From: CAIQPV01 sp963719855
GTDB lineage: Bacteria; Pseudomonadota; Gammaproteobacteria; Burkholderiales; Gallionellaceae
DNA: 64,000 nt
Direction of reading: 5' to 3'
Assembly (NCBI GenBank): GCA_963719855.1
Contig: CAVRDK010000004.1
Span: 1,364,001-1,428,000 of the forward strand
The notes beneath the pieces were generated by a model. The model was not told the DNA's origin, ran no database searches, and saw only the letters and a program-made list of their open reading frames with translations. Of this stretch, positions 54,839-63,357 are shown piece after piece. The position numbers and the translations under genes were made by a program. Position 1 is the first letter of the stretch; every line of letters starts with the position of its first letter.

Positions 54839-55857
54839 TGGAACAGGAAGAACAACAAGAGCCGCAAGATAAACAGGCGGGCGAACGGCTGCAAAAAGCG
54901 CTGGCGCAAGCGGGCGTAGGTTCGCGGCGCGAAATGGAAGAGTGGATCAGCGCCGGACGTATTACCGTGAACGGTGAAGTGGCAACGTTGGGGATGCGCG
55001 TAGTCGAAGACGATATAGTGCGTGTTGACCAGCGTGTTGTCCGCCTCAAGGCACCGAACGAGAGCATACCGCGCGTGTTGCTGTATCACAAACAGGAAGG
55101 CGAAATTGTCAGCCGCGATGACCCGGAGAAACGCGCCAGCGTGTTCGACAAACTGCCCAAAGTGCGCGGCATGAAATGGATAGCCATAGGTCGACTCGAC
55201 TACAATACCAGCGGTTTGTTGATATTCACCAGTTCAGGAGACTTGGCCAACCGCCTGATGCATCCCCGCTTCGAAGTAGAGCGCGAATATGCGGTGCGCG
55301 TACAAGGCAGCATGACCGAAGAACAGATGAAGCAGATGCTGAAGGAAGGCATCATGCTGGATGACGGGCCGGTGAAATTCGAAAAGCTGCTGGATGAAGG
55401 CGGCGAGGGCTACAACCACTGGTATCGGTTAATCATGAAGGAAGGGCGCAACCGCGTCGTACGCCGCACTTTCGAGGCGCTGGGGCTGCCGGTGAGCCGC
55501 CTGATGCGTGTGCGCTTTGGCATCGTCAACCTGCCACCGCGTTTGAAGCGCGGCATGTTGGTAGAACTTGGGTCGGGCGAAGTCAATGCGATTCTCGATT
55601 GGGTCGGCATGGAAACGCATGTTGCCTTGCAACTTTCACCCCAGCAAGTGGCTGCGAAATCCGGGCGCGGGAAGTTGGCCAAGCCTCATCACGCCGACAA
55701 GTCGAGAACATCTGAAAAGCCGAAACCATCCGGCAAGCATGGCGATAAAACCGGATCAGGCCACCACAAGGGCAGATCGCAAAATGTTCCCGCTACCGCG
55801 CCGCGCGGCAAGGCAGATGCACCACGCGGGAGGCGCGCAGTAAAATCCCAAGATTGA
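54835..55857 (+). CDS. rluB: 23S rRNA pseudouridine synthase (RluB/RsuA family)
   Basis: 340-residue enzyme. It has an N-terminal S4 RNA-binding domain (about 15-75: ERLQKALAQAGVGSRREMEEWI) and a RsuA/RluB catalytic domain with GRLDYNTSGLL, whose Asp is catalytic, near 117-127. A basic low-complexity C-terminal tail (about 275-340) resembles betaproteobacterial RluB. It probably makes pseudouridine 2605 in 23S rRNA. It overlaps recR. Confidence 0.88.
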   Translation: MMEQEEQQEPQDKQAGERLQKALAQAGVGSRREMEEWISAGRITVNGEVATLGMRVVEDDIVRVDQRVVRLKAPNESIPRVLLYHKQEGEIVSRDDPEKRASVFDKLPKVRGMKWIAIGRLDYNTSGLLIFTSSGDLANRLMHPRFEVEREYAVRVQGSMTEEQMKQMLKEGIMLDDGPVKFEKLLDEGGEGYNHWYRLIMKEGRNRVVRRTFEALGLPVSRLMRVRFGIVNLPPRLKRGMLVELGSGEVNAILDWVGMETHVALQLSPQQVAAKSGRGKLAKPHHADKSRTSEKPKPSGKHGDKTGSGHHKGRSQNVPATAPRGKADAPRGRRAVKSQD

Positions 55858-55917
55858 CTGTCAATTAAAATGAAAAACGTGTGATTCGCAGCCTTCTTAT
55901 AAATCCGGCGATTTTGA

Positions 55918-57072
55918 ATGATTAGTCATTTGGGGCGATATGAGATTATCGGCGAGCTCGGTCAGGGCGCGATGGGCCTTGTCTATAAGGCGAAAGATCC
56001 ATTAATCGACCGCCCCCTTGCGATCAAGACCATCAGCCTGAATTTGGCTATGGAGGAGGATAAAGCTGAATATGAGGCGCGTTTCTATCAGGAAGCCAAG
56101 GCGGCAGGCAGCCTGAGCCACCCCAATATCGTCACCATTTATGACGTGGGTAAGAGCGGAGACGTCGCCTACATCGCGATGGAGTTTCTGCAGGGCCGCG
56201 AGTTACGTGATGTTCTTAATGAATATCCGCTCTTGCCGATCGATCAGGTGCTCGATATTGTGGTGCAGGTGGCGCAGGGCTTGGCTTATGCACATGAGCA
56301 CGGCATCGTGCATCGCGACGTGAAGCCTGCCAATATCATGGTGGTGCGCGATGGGCATGTGAAAATCACCGACTTCGGCATCGCACGCATGGCGTCTGCC
56401 TCAGTGCGCACGCAAACCGGCATGGTGCTCGGCTCGCCTAAGTACATGTCGCCGGAACAAGTATTGGGTAAAACGATCGACCAGCGCACGGACATTTTCT
56501 CGCTTGGTGTAATGCTGTACGAAATGCTCACCGGCCAGCAGCCCTTTGTCGGCGACACGATTAACGCCATCATGTACCAGACTATAAATACAGTACCGCG
56601 CTCCCCCAACGCCTTGAATCCGGCGGTGCCTGCCATGCTCAATTTTATCGTTGCCAAGGCGTTGGCGAAAAATCCGGATGACCGTTATCGTGATGCAGAG
56701 GAATTTGCCAATGACTTGCGCGCTTGTCGTGATACCGTGCCACGCTCCGCTACGCGTGCTGATCTCCGACGTGGCCGCCTGCGCCAACCAGATGCGCAAT
56801 TAACGGCCCCTATTCAAATGATCAGGCGCGGGGAGGCAGGAGTGGAAGATTCCGAAGAGTTGGGCAAGACGCTAAAGATAACACGCTCAAGCCCGGATAC
56901 CATCAATCAGACCGCTAAACCCAAGGCAGCCCCGGCACCTATAACACGCACCATTCCCCTTCAGGCGAGCAAAGGCAAGCGTGCGGATGCGCCCCGCTCC
57001 GCCAGCAACAGCAAATTGCTGCTGACCTTGATCGCCTTGCTGGTGCTGCTCGTCTTGGTCCTCATTCTCTAG
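55918..57072 (+). CDS. Ser/Thr protein kinase, membrane-anchored
   Basis: 384-residue protein. The Hanks kinase (about 7-270) is complete: GQGAMG loop (15-20), K37, HRD (132-134), DFG (152-154), SPEQ. A linker of about 95 residues leads to a C-terminal membrane segment (LLLTLIALLVLLVLVLIL), with no outer domain after it, so the kinase faces the cytoplasm. It is closely similar in its first 160 residues to the kinase at 16120-17907. It starts at ATG 55918, 60 bp after rluB. Target unknown. Confidence 0.88.
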   Translation: MISHLGRYEIIGELGQGAMGLVYKAKDPLIDRPLAIKTISLNLAMEEDKAEYEARFYQEAKAAGSLSHPNIVTIYDVGKSGDVAYIAMEFLQGRELRDVLNEYPLLPIDQVLDIVVQVAQGLAYAHEHGIVHRDVKPANIMVVRDGHVKITDFGIARMASASVRTQTGMVLGSPKYMSPEQVLGKTIDQRTDIFSLGVMLYEMLTGQQPFVGDTINAIMYQTINTVPRSPNALNPAVPAMLNFIVAKALAKNPDDRYRDAEEFANDLRACRDTVPRSATRADLRRGRLRQPDAQLTAPIQMIRRGEAGVEDSEELGKTLKITRSSPDTINQTAKPKAAPAPITRTIPLQASKGKRADAPRSASNSKLLLTLIALLVLLVLVLIL

Positions 57073-57098
57073 CCCGGCTACAATCTTCCCACCAAAAA

Positions 57099-57521
57099 AT
57101 GAGTATGCAGCGACAATTCAAACTCCAACCCTCGCATTATCTCGCAGCTATGCTAATTGCCGCGCATGGCGCAACACTTGCTGCTTTATTTCCACTGGCT
57201 TTCCCGATCTGGGCAAAAATGGCACTGGCATTTTTTGCATTGCTCAGCTTGGGATACCACCTGTGGCGAGAAGCCTGGCTGTTCGCGCCATCCGCCTCTG
57301 TGGCGCTGATGCTGGAAGGTGATCAAGTCGTGCTGAGTACACGCGGCGGAGAACAGTTGACCGGGCAAATATTGCGCGACAGCCTGGTCACGCCTTACCT
57401 CACCGTATTGAACGTGTTGCCGCAAGGCGCGCGTTTTTCACGTAGCGTGCTTATTCTGCCGGACAGTCTGGATGCGGAATCATTCCGGCAATTGCGGGTT
57501 TGGTTGAAGTGGGAAAGTTAG
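57099..57521 (+). CDS. YgfX/CptA-like membrane protein
   Basis: 140-residue protein with two adjacent hydrophobic segments (about 15-52), then a soluble beta-rich part ending with DAESFRQLRVWLKW. The layout and the FRQLRVWLKW ending match the YgfX/CptA family, whose E. coli member interacts with FtsZ and MreB, though its toxin role is debated. Its usual SdhE partner is not next to it. It starts at ATG 57099, 26 bp after the kinase. Confidence 0.7.
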   Translation: MSMQRQFKLQPSHYLAAMLIAAHGATLAALFPLAFPIWAKMALAFFALLSLGYHLWREAWLFAPSASVALMLEGDQVVLSTRGGEQLTGQILRDSLVTPYLTVLNVLPQGARFSRSVLILPDSLDAESFRQLRVWLKWES

Positions 57522-57631
57522 CGCTGTATGAGCCGCTAAATAGAGTACGGCAGTCCTGATTTGACGTACCGGGGACTGCGCCTTGAATGTGCGCCATGCC
57601 CCGACATTGCTTGCTTAAGGGTGCCCCTCAA

Positions 57632-57952
57632 TCAGGCAGCCAACGCTTCCATGGGATACCCGGCCATCAGGATAGCAGTGTGCGCCTGCGACATCATTCG
57701 GTCCTTGTTGTAATCGGTAATCATGTTGAGCAGCAGTTTCTCATCGAAGCGGAAACCGCACAGCAACATGCTGGATGCCGCCATTTTGATCAACTGCGCC
57801 GGACTCAGATCGGCAATAAGTTCAGCCATTTCCTCGCTGATACCAAGACGGAAGATGGCCGTATCCTGGTCATCCTGAATCATCTGCCGCGCAAGCAGCA
57901 AATAAGAGAGATTGGCTTCTTTAATTTCTTCATGCAGCAGAGTTGTATTCAT
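57632..57952 (-). CDS. flhD: FlhD-like flagellar transcriptional regulator (orphan)
   Basis: A protein of about 106 residues with the family core NLSYLLLARQMI, AIFRLGISEEMA and CGFRFDE. In enterics FlhD needs FlhC (FlhD4C2) to activate flagellar genes. No flhC follows: the 110 bp downstream to the YgfX gene hold no reading frame for it. The start is ATG 57952 (MNTTLLHEEI); an in-frame ATG at 58009 adds 19 atypical residues. It could pair with FlhC encoded elsewhere or act alone. Confidence 0.85.
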   Translation of the reverse strand: MNTTLLHEEIKEANLSYLLLARQMIQDDQDTAIFRLGISEEMAELIADLSPAQLIKMAASSMLLCGFRFDEKLLLNMITDYNKDRMMSQAHTAILMAGYPMEALAA

Positions 57953-58117
57953 GATTCGTCCCTTTAATCTGACAACACTGTCTCTTTCGACAGTCGCATC
58001 TTGCGCCACAAGCGGAGCGGAAAAAATCGGAAGACTTCCAATTTGTTGCTAGGAAACCTTCCTACAGAGAAACAAACGATGTTGGGGGATTAGTTTTTTC
58101 TTTAGCCGCACTTAACC

Positions 58118-58274
58118 GTTCGTGGTGAGCTTGATATAACTACTAGCCATTCGACTAAGCTGTCAAAGGACGACAGCCAAGTCGCTGGTTATGTCGAACC
58201 ACCAGCCACGCAACCAGAACCCTTCGACAAGGCCTTTAGTCCTGAGCATAGTCGAAGGATCAGGGTGAACGGAA
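58118..58274. repeat. Repeat A arm interrupted by element B, plus a variant A arm
   Basis: CCGTTCGTGGTGAGCTTG (58118-58135) is followed by element B (58136-58194) and then GTCGAACC (58195-58202). The uninterrupted form is at 19679 in reverse. A variant arm with ACCCTTCGACAAGGC...AGGGTGAACGG ends at 58274. Confidence 0.75.
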
Positions 58275-58325
58275 TTTAAGTGAACAGTATTGGGGTTAAT
58301 CACTGTACCCTGCATTGGCTTCCTT

Positions 58326-59373
58326 TTAAGGAGCAGCAGGCAGCGGCAATATGACCGTCACATTAAATCCCCCACCGGGCGGGCTGCCGATTTCGATCTT
58401 GCCGCCCAGTTGCATGGCGCGCTCGCGCATGCCGCGTATGCCAAAAGAAGTCGGGGCAATAGTGTGTCCTTCCGACAAGCCGCGACCATTGTCGCTGATC
58501 GACAGAACAACTTCGTTGCCATCGGGTCGTAATTCGACTTCCACTCTGGATGCGCCGGAATGCCGCGCAACATTGGTAAGAGACTCCTGAAAGATACGGA
58601 ACAGGTTAATCGATAGCGTCTTGTTCAACGTGTATTCACAGTCTTTGCAGCCTTTGCAGTCTTCGTCTTTGTTATGGATGCAGGCGACCCGGCATTCGAT
58701 TCCGGCGTGTTTGTTGAATTCGTCAGCTTGCCATTTAAGCGCATCAAGCAGACCGTAATCGTCGAGTATAGTCGGGCGCAAATCGGTGATGATGCGGCGC
58801 GTGGCTTTTATCGCATTATCGAGCAGGGTCACCATGGGTTCTACGCGCATAAACAGCGGTATTTTTTTCTGCTCGGCAGACAGTCCTTTATCCAGCATAT
58901 GTATTTCTATTTTGAGGGCAGCCAGCGTGCTACCCAAATCGTCGTGAATTTCGCGTGCGATATTGGCCTTTTCTTCCTCGCGCGCAGTCAGTAAATGCGC
59001 CGACAGCTCGCGTACTTGTTGTTCCGCGTGCTTGCGTTCGGTGATGTCGCGGAACATCACTACGACACCGATGCATTTCCCCCGGTCGACAATTGGTGAT
59101 CGGGTGCAACTCACCGGGAAGGTGCTGCCGTCCTTGCGCCGGTATATTTCATCACCCTTGTGGCAGGTAGTGCTGCCATCGAGCGAAGCCAGGACTGGGC
59201 AATGCGCAGTAGGACAGGCACTGGCGGCAAATCTGGTGGGGTGGACGATTTCATACAGGGATAGGTCATACAATTCTTCGACGTTGTAGCCCAGCATTAT
59301 TGCCGCAGCCGGGTTGATAAAATTAATCCGGCCTTTTTTATTTATACCGCAAATACCGTCTCCCGGCGGTGTT
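58326..59373 (-). pseudogene. C-terminal part of a PAS/histidine kinase separated by a frameshift
   Basis: The reading from 59373 (no ATG until 59297) encodes the end of a PAS domain, HisKA_3 with AREIHDDLGSTLAALK, and HATPase with SISDNGRGLSEG and GIRGMRERA. It is the NarX/DegS type that pairs with LuxR-family regulators; one such regulator starts at 61327. A cysteine cluster (CIHNKDEDCKGCKDC) sits between HisKA and HATPase. It continues the PAS protein upstream in another frame (DGICGINKKGRINFINPAAA). Removing one G from GGG (CCC at 59362-59364) joins both into about 914 residues. Confidence 0.85.
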
Positions 59374-61071
59374 CAGAATGAGTTCGTTCCGCTGTTGCAG
59401 TTCGGCAACTTTGCGCTCTGCACGCTTGCGTTCGGAGATGTCGCGTGCCAGTACAATTTTTAATGTCTGGCCTTGGTATTCGAACAATGAATACCTGATT
59501 TCCACGGGATACGTACTGCCGTCGCGCCGCCGATGGCGGGTTTCAATCGTGAGCGTGCCTTCGGCGAGCGCGCGTTCCCGGATATACCGGGTTTCTTCCA
59601 AGGTGACGTCAGGGTCGATGTCGAACGGGGTGAGACGGAGCAGTTCATCGCGTTGGTAGCCCAGAACGCGGCAGGCTTCATCGTTGACATAGACGAAGCG
59701 CATGTCGTTGTTGCTCAGATAGACGGCATCGCGCGCATGTTCGAGGATGAATTCCTTTAACCTGAGATCTTGTTCCAGAAGCTTGCGCTCGGTGATGTCG
59801 CGAATCACGCTGAAAAACCGTTGTTCTCCGTTAATATGAATAATATTGGAACTGACTTCTACCGGCATGACTGTTCCGTCCTTGCGCACATGGGCAGCTT
59901 CGAATGTCATCTTTCCTTTCTTCATGAGTTTAGCTATGCGCTCCGGGGTCAGGGCTGCGTGTTCCGGGGCATCGAATTCTGCGATTCGCCTGCCCAGCAT
60001 TTCATGCTCTTCGTAACCGAGACGCTCGTGTCCGGTACGGTTGATGTCGATAATCCGTCCATCCATATCGAGAATGAGCATGCAATCGCTCGCAGATTCG
60101 AAAAGGGTGCGGAACCTGCTTTCGCTTTCGCGCAGGTTCTTCTCGGCCAGCTTGCGCTTGGTGATATCGCGGGTGAACACAAAATTTACGCCGCTATCTA
60201 ATTCCGAGTGAGTGACGCTTACTTCGAGATCGACCAGATGCCCCTGCTTGTGGCGGTGGCGTGCCTCGAAGCGGTCATAGCCGACTTCCATGATTTTTTT
60301 GATATGGGCTGCTGTTTCCGCAGGCGATTCGTCCACTTCCAGATCAGAGATGCACATGCTTAACAACTCTTCCCGCGAATACCCTACCATGCTGCAAAAT
60401 GCATCGTTGGCATCGAGTATCCGCGCATTCTGTATGTTTGCCATAAAAAATCCATCCAGAGAGGTCTGGACGATTTCCCGCTGTTCAAGCAAGCGCAGAT
60501 AGGTTTCGCTTTCGTGCAAAGCGACTTCCGCCAGCTTGCGCTCGGTGATGTCGGTCAGCGCGATGCGCACCACGGGTGCCTTGCCATCTTTTTCCAGACG
60601 CAGTGAATCAAGCTGGACGGGCAAACGCGACTTATCTCCGCGATGGATTTCCAGTTCGCAGGTCTGTTTGCTGTCGTGTTGCAGCACGGCCATGAAATGC
60701 CGATGCCAGAGGTCGAGGTCTTCGGGCGCAACGAACTGGGCAAAGCGGCGGTTCGTCAGCTTGCTGCGTTCCTTCCCCAGTAGCGTGGCCCCGGTGAGGT
60801 TGATTTCGGTTATCAGGGCTTCGCGGTTGAGGGTGATATAACCGGTGGGAGCGAAGTCATAGAAGTCAACATAACGGTCGCGGGATTCTTCCAGAGTGAT
60901 CTGGGATTGCCGCAGTGCCTCGTTCTGCATTTCCAGTTCGATCTGATACCCCCGGAGTTCGTGCAGAAGTTCTTCGACGGAACGGGGCGGTATTTCCTTC
61001 AGCGTTAAGTCGGCGAGTTGCGCCTCCGTTTCGGCGCGCAACGGGTTTTGCTCTGTCGGCTTATTGCTCAT
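59338..61071 (-). pseudogene. N-terminal part of the multi-PAS histidine kinase
   Basis: 577 residues with about four PAS/PAC domains, each ending in a DITERK or DISERK motif. It then shifts frame after LQQRNELILNTAG and stops at RRYLRYK. With the downstream part it would form a cytoplasmic multi-PAS kinase with no membrane segment. ATG 61071 (MSNKPTEQNPLRAE) is the start. It is divergent from the LuxR-type regulator across 255 bp, a likely cognate pair. The break may be a homopolymer error. Confidence 0.85.
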
Positions 61072-61326
61072 AGTGCATCCTTCAAGTTCGCAGGAGGGAT
61101 ACGTCGCAGGTATTGATCATACTTCACCTGTTTTCGGCGTGTCCAGCAGCGCAGGCAACGCAACGAGTTGGAGCTAACAATACCGTATATCAGGTATTGG
61201 GGGTTAAAATGGATTGAACTAAACTACGCGATGTTGGACAATATAAAAAGCTGGTCAAACATGCGACTGTGGCAGCGAGATCAGCATGGATGTTCACCAC
61301 AACCATGTCAACAGGAGTATCTCACC

Positions 61327-61962
61327 GTGACTATTCGAGTAGTTCTTGCCGACGACCACAAAATCTTGCTCGATACTTTGAGTTTGTTGTTGGAGAATGA
61401 GAGCGACATAAAGGTAGTGGGAGTGGCCACTGACGGGCGCGCAGTGCTGGAACTCGTCGCATCATTACTGCCGGATGTGGTTGTGATGGACATTAGTATG
61501 CCCGGCATGAACGGCATCGAAGCAACGCGGCGGATGGTTGCGGAGCATCCGAAAATAAAGGTTGTCGCATTGTCGGCTTTTGCCCATAAACAGTATGTTC
61601 TGGAAATGCTTGAGGCCGGCGCCTCCGCCTATGTCATCAAGGAAAATGCCGGCTGTGAATTGGTGCGTGCCTTGCAAGCTGTAATGAAAGGCCAAAAATA
61701 CCTGTGCCCGGAAGTTGCTGCGGTGGTGGTTGATAATACTGGCCATCGCGCTATGGAGGTTGTCCCGCAACTCGGCAAGCGCGAGCGCGAGGTGCTACAA
61801 CTCCTGGCGGAAGGCGACACCTCCCCGGATATAGCAAAACGCCTGTTTATTTCCACCAGCACGGTTGATGTACACCGCCGCAATATCATGAAAAAACTCG
61901 ACCTGCATAGCATTGCCGAATTAACCAAATACGCTGTCCGTAATGGATTGACGGCTGTGTGA
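61327..61962 (+). CDS. NarL/LuxR-family response regulator
   Basis: 211-residue regulator. The receiver domain (about 1-120) has the phospho-acceptor Asp in VVVMDISMPGMNG. A LuxR-type helix-turn-helix follows (about 145-208: LGKREREVLQLLAEG, IAKRLFISTSTVDVHRRNI). GTG 61327 follows CAGGAG at the right spacing; an upstream in-frame ATG at 61168 would add 53 atypical residues. The likely partner is the divergent PAS/HisKA_3 kinase. Confidence 0.88.
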   Translation: MTIRVVLADDHKILLDTLSLLLENESDIKVVGVATDGRAVLELVASLLPDVVVMDISMPGMNGIEATRRMVAEHPKIKVVALSAFAHKQYVLEMLEAGASAYVIKENAGCELVRALQAVMKGQKYLCPEVAAVVVDNTGHRAMEVVPQLGKREREVLQLLAEGDTSPDIAKRLFISTSTVDVHRRNIMKKLDLHSIAELTKYAVRNGLTAV

Positions 61963-62013
61963 CGCTGAATGGCGTATAAGTTCGGCTAGTAGATCGTTCT
62001 GTCAAAACCGTTA

Positions 62014-62145
62014 CCGTTCGCGGTGAGCTTGATAGAACTACTAGCCACTCGACTAAGCTGTCAAAAGACGACAGCCAAGTCGCTGGTTATGTCGAACCGC
62101 TACCACCTTGCCACTACTAGCCTTCGACAAGCTCAGGCCGAACGG
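62014..62145. repeat. Repeat A pair with element B inserted in the left arm
   Basis: Left arm CCGTTCGCGGTGAGCTTG is cut by element B (62032-62090, GATAGAACTACTAGCCACTC ... AGTCGCTGGTTAT) and continues GTCGAACC. The right arm CCTTCGACAAGCTCAGGCCG (with AACGG) is at 62121-62145 and intact. B sits at the same place as at 58136. Confidence 0.8.
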
Positions 62146-62218
62146 TTTGTTGTAATTTTTTTGGTGGAACGATCTACTGGTGAGCAAGCCGAAGGACTGC
62201 GTCCGTCGTTACCGGCCT

Positions 62219-62467
62219 TCAGCTTTGCCTGCCCAATCGCTTTATGGCTTCTAAACTGTCCCGATTACGATGCCTCACCATACGAAGCCGACCAATTTCA
62301 TTATGGGCGTTTCCTAATTTCTCGGTTACTGTTAGAAGCCCGTTTACCAATCGTTCATTCGCCGACTCCAAGCTGCCATTCACGGTTTCAGCATCGTAGA
62401 GTTTTAGGGTCAATTCAGCGTTTTCATTAACAAGTTCATCCATGCGTTGATAGAGTTCATTAGTCAT
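62219..62467 (-). CDS. Small coiled-coil protein
   Basis: 82-residue protein, almost all predicted helix with heptad-like spacing (MDELVNENAELTLKLYDAE), and a basic C-terminus. AAGGAG precedes ATG 62467, supporting expression. No family recognised. Confidence 0.6.
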   Translation of the reverse strand: MTNELYQRMDELVNENAELTLKLYDAETVNGSLESANERLVNGLLTVTEKLGNAHNEIGRLRMVRHRNRDSLEAIKRLGRQS

Positions 62468-63027
62468 GGCGCAATACTCCTTTCAATTATGCAGTAATTC
62501 AGTGCCCATCTGCGGGTTTGCACAAGTCATTTTAGTGATCCTGCAAAAAATCTTAATACCCTATTTAGCGTAATCAGCAACAACAAACTCAGGTAATTTT
62601 CGGATAAGAAATAATTACAAAACTGCCTGCTCTGGACAGGAGTCTGCATTGCTTATTCATGCTCTTGAAAAATTTCATTAAAACGCTGACAGCATCAATA
62701 TTCTGTATCTGGCAATACGTTCGCAACCCATCTGTGAAGTCGTCTTCATGGCGGGTCGTGCTGATACGGAATGTCAACTAATGGCATGTTTAATATAAAG
62801 TTAATGATTTCGCAAGGCATGCGCTGACACTGCTCATCAAAATTACGGTGTTCCATAAAAGAGAAATACGCGGAATTGGATATTTTTATTTCTGTCCGGT
62901 CAGTTCAGGATGAGCCATCCCAATTGAACGAATGCCCTTGACGAAAAATTGGGATCGAGTTCGTCAATTGCTGATGGAAGTTTGTCATGGTTAATGGACA
63001 TGCTTTTTCGGACAAGGAGTATTAAAA
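62468..63027. other. 560-bp stretch without a convincing gene
   Basis: A+T-rich spacer. A minus-strand 62-codon reading at 62589-62777 begins at TTG without a ribosome site and was not accepted. No repeat or hairpin stood out. Confidence 0.5.
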
Positions 63028-63243
63028 ATGAAAAGCTCATTATTGGTTAATGCAATCTTGATCGTGTTTATCCTGACGTATGTTTATTCGGCTTTTACTT
63101 TCATGATGAAACAAAGGCTGGGAGGTTCATTTATAGCTTCTTTTGACAAGGCGATGGTAAGGGGAGGCTGTTTCTTTGTTTTGGGGTCAGGGCTGACTTG
63201 CCTTTCGATAATGTATGGCAATTTCCCGCAGGTGTTTATATGA
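63028..63243 (+). CDS. Small two-segment membrane protein
   Basis: 71-residue protein with hydrophobic segments near 5-27 (LVNAILIVFILTYVYSAF) and 48-66. A strong ACAAGGAG precedes ATG 63028. No family recognised. It is followed by the HD-GYP regulator gene. Confidence 0.65.
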   Translation: MKSSLLVNAILIVFILTYVYSAFTFMMKQRLGGSFIASFDKAMVRGGCFFVLGSGLTCLSIMYGNFPQVFI

Positions 63244-63357
63244 GCGCCTGATTAGGGATGGTACTAACAGGAAAATAGTTTATCAACCGGCAACAAGTGA
63301 TACGCGATTCAATAATCAAACTGAACCACAGGAAATGACCGACCGGAGTATCCATAT

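Noticed and set aside
62589..62777. 62-codon minus-strand reading
   Set aside because: Starts at TTG without a ribosome site and shows no recognisable features.
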